NCBI GenBank assembly: GCA_002704145.1
Contig: PAFH01000015.1
Span: 1-7,615 of the forward strand
Source of the DNA: Pelagibacteraceae bacterium
GTDB lineage: Bacteria > Pseudomonadota > Alphaproteobacteria > Pelagibacterales > Pelagibacteraceae
Direction: 5' to 3'
DNA length: 7,615 nt
Shown here: positions 7,333 to 7,615 of the stretch, one piece after another
Layout of the letters: the number at the start of each line of letters is the position of its first letter
Position numbering within the stretch: the first letter of the stretch is position 1
The notes under the pieces: model-generated
The model's input: only the letters and a program-made list of their open reading frames with translations
The model's database searches: none
What the model was told of the DNA's origin: nothing
Translations under genes and position numbers: made by a program

Positions 7333-7338
7333 AGTATA
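7333..7338 (-). promoter_or_regulatory. Possible -10 element of the dapF promoter
   Basis: Read on the minus strand this is TATACT, 8 nt before the dapF ATG, which would make the mRNA nearly leaderless. No convincing -35 is found at 17-18 bp (G/T-rich 'GGTTTT'), so this is weak. The same bases overlap a TATAAT on the plus strand (7335-7340). Confidence 0.25.
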
Positions 7339-7346
7339 ATTATTCA

Positions 7347-7375
7347 TTGACTTTTAAAACCCCAAATTGTACTTT
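7347..7375 (+). promoter_or_regulatory. Sigma70-type promoter for ffh
   Basis: TTGACT (7347-7352, five of six matching the -35 consensus) is separated by exactly 17 bp from TACTTT (7370-7375), which keeps the key T, A and final T of the -10. The predicted transcription start, about 7381-7383, falls immediately before the first hairpin of the ffh leader, which strengthens both calls. A TATAAT at 7335-7340 is an alternative -10 but lacks a -35. Confidence 0.5.
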
Positions 7376-7380
7376 CTGTG

Positions 7381-7487
7381 AACTTTCCGCAAATACTTAA
7401 GTTTTTGCGGTACTCTTGAAATCAAGAGTGTCGACACTAGTCAGCGAAGGTTCGCCCACTAGTGCGATAGGTGTTGGATGTTTTAAA
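7381..7487 (+). promoter_or_regulatory. Structured 5' leader RNA of ffh (candidate cis-regulatory element)
   Basis: Three consecutive hairpins fill the region between promoter and start codon. Hairpin 1: CCGCAAA (7387-7393) pairs with TTTGCGG (7404-7410), and after one T-T mismatch the stem can continue ACTT/AAGT. Hairpin 2: ACTCTTG (7412-7418) pairs with CAAGAGT (7423-7429), loop AAAT. Hairpin 3: CACTAGT (7435-7441) pairs with ACTAGTG (7458-7464), then a CA/CC internal loop and an inner GCGA/TCGC stem closed by AGGT. GC is 27 of 50 in 7431-7480, far above the surroundings. No T run follows any hairpin, so these are not terminators. CGACAC (7432-7437) can instead pair with GTGTTG (7471-7476) near the likely ribosome-binding GGA (7476-7478), which suggests a switch. 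It lacks the conserved 4.5S RNA apical motif. It might alternatively be a separate small RNA. I cannot name a family with certainty. Confidence 0.6.
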
Positions 7488-7615
7488 ATGTTTGAAAATT
7501 TAACAAATAAATTAGAAAGTATTTTTTCTAAGCTTAAAAATGCTCCCTCTTTAACAGAGGAGCAGGTTGACTCTGGGTTAAAAGAAATACGACTAGCTTT
7601 ATTAGAGGCAGATGT
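7488..7615 (+). CDS. ffh: Signal recognition particle GTPase Ffh (SRP54), N-terminal fragment
   Basis: Only the first 42 codons and two bases of the next are inside the window. The product begins 'MFENLTNKLESIFSKLK' and continues through 'LTEEQVDSGLKEIRLALLEAD', the strongly conserved start of the Ffh N domain (four-helix bundle). Ffh binds the signal sequence and 4.5S RNA in the cytoplasm and pairs with FtsY at the membrane; a full protein is about 450 aa. The ATG at 7488 is chosen because it gives the canonical N terminus, and no in-frame start lies just upstream. GGA at 7476-7478 is a weak Shine-Dalgarno 9 nt before it. The gene is divergent from dapF-ftsY and is preceded by a structured leader. 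In alphaproteobacteria rpsP, rimM and trmD often follow; that cannot be seen here. Confidence 0.95.
   Translation, partial: MFENLTNKLESIFSKLKNAPSLTEEQVDSGLKEIRLALLEAD

Noticed and set aside
7335..7340. TATAAT as the main -10 of ffh
   Set aside because: It matches the consensus perfectly, but no acceptable -35 is found 16-18 bp upstream, and AT-rich DNA yields such hexamers by chance. The TTGACT/TACTTT pair with 17-bp spacing is preferred.
7387..7430. Intrinsic terminators formed by leader hairpins 1 and 2
   Set aside because: Neither stem is followed by a T run on the plus strand. On the minus strand they would lie upstream of dapF, where no gene ends.
7444..7464. tRNA-like T arm (GGTTCGCCC)
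   Set aside because: The string resembles a T loop, but no acceptor, D or anticodon arms can be formed around it; the bases are better used in hairpin 3.
7387..7480. 4.5S SRP RNA gene (ffs) next to ffh
   Set aside because: The conserved apical loop bases of the SRP RNA (GGAA-type tetraloop with AGCAGCC strand) are absent, and the fold is three separate hairpins, not one long rod.
1..7615. CRISPR array, insertion sequence, phage genes, toxin-antitoxin or defence system
   Set aside because: No direct-repeat series, transposase, integrase or defence-type protein is visible. All recognised genes are transport, metabolic or housekeeping genes.

Overview
The window looks like a piece of a compact, AT-rich marine alphaproteobacterial chromosome, most likely SAR11 / 'Candidatus Pelagibacter' or a close relative. 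The reasons are the low GC content, Lys/Asn/Ile-rich proteins, genes that abut or overlap by a few bases, the lack of any gap over about 165 bp, the alphaproteobacterial look of DapF, FtsY and Ffh, and a TRAP transporter of the mannitol/chloroaromatic (FcbT-like) subgroup. This assignment is an inference from style and gene content. No rRNA, tRNA, mobile element, CRISPR array or prophage is visible.

Left part (about 1-5587, all + strand): the 3' end of a TRAP substrate-binding protein gene (dctP) is followed by a strong hairpin-plus-T-run terminator. After it come dctQ and dctM (11 bp overlap), an amidase-signature hydrolase (9 bp gap), a 59-codon membrane miniprotein (8 bp overlap), an EamA/DMT-family transporter (29 bp overlap) and an N-terminally anchored alpha/beta hydrolase (4 bp ATGA overlap). 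The spacing suggests one transcription unit from dctQ onward. A plausible reading is that the TRAP system imports an organic anion bearing an amide or ureide, the amidase cleaves it in the cytoplasm, and the EamA protein moves a metabolite the other way. The substrate cannot be read from the sequence.

Right part (about 5584-7615): a housekeeping block. On the - strand dapF (lysine/peptidoglycan precursor synthesis) is followed after 1 bp by ftsY (SRP receptor), whose end overlaps the hydrolase end tail-to-tail by 4 bp. Divergently, on the + strand, ffh (SRP GTPase) begins and runs off the window. Both protein partners of the signal-recognition pathway therefore sit at this locus.

The 163 bp between dapF and ffh is the most interesting non-coding stretch. 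It has a good promoter (TTGACT - 17 bp - TACTTT) whose predicted start falls just before a run of three strong hairpins. The DNA there is clearly more GC-rich than its surroundings, and an alternative pairing could mask the ffh ribosome-binding region. This looks like a structured 5' leader controlling ffh. I see no wholly new multi-gene system. The best leads are the ffh leader, the terminator placed between dctP and dctQM, and the amidase/miniprotein/EamA module attached to the TRAP genes.
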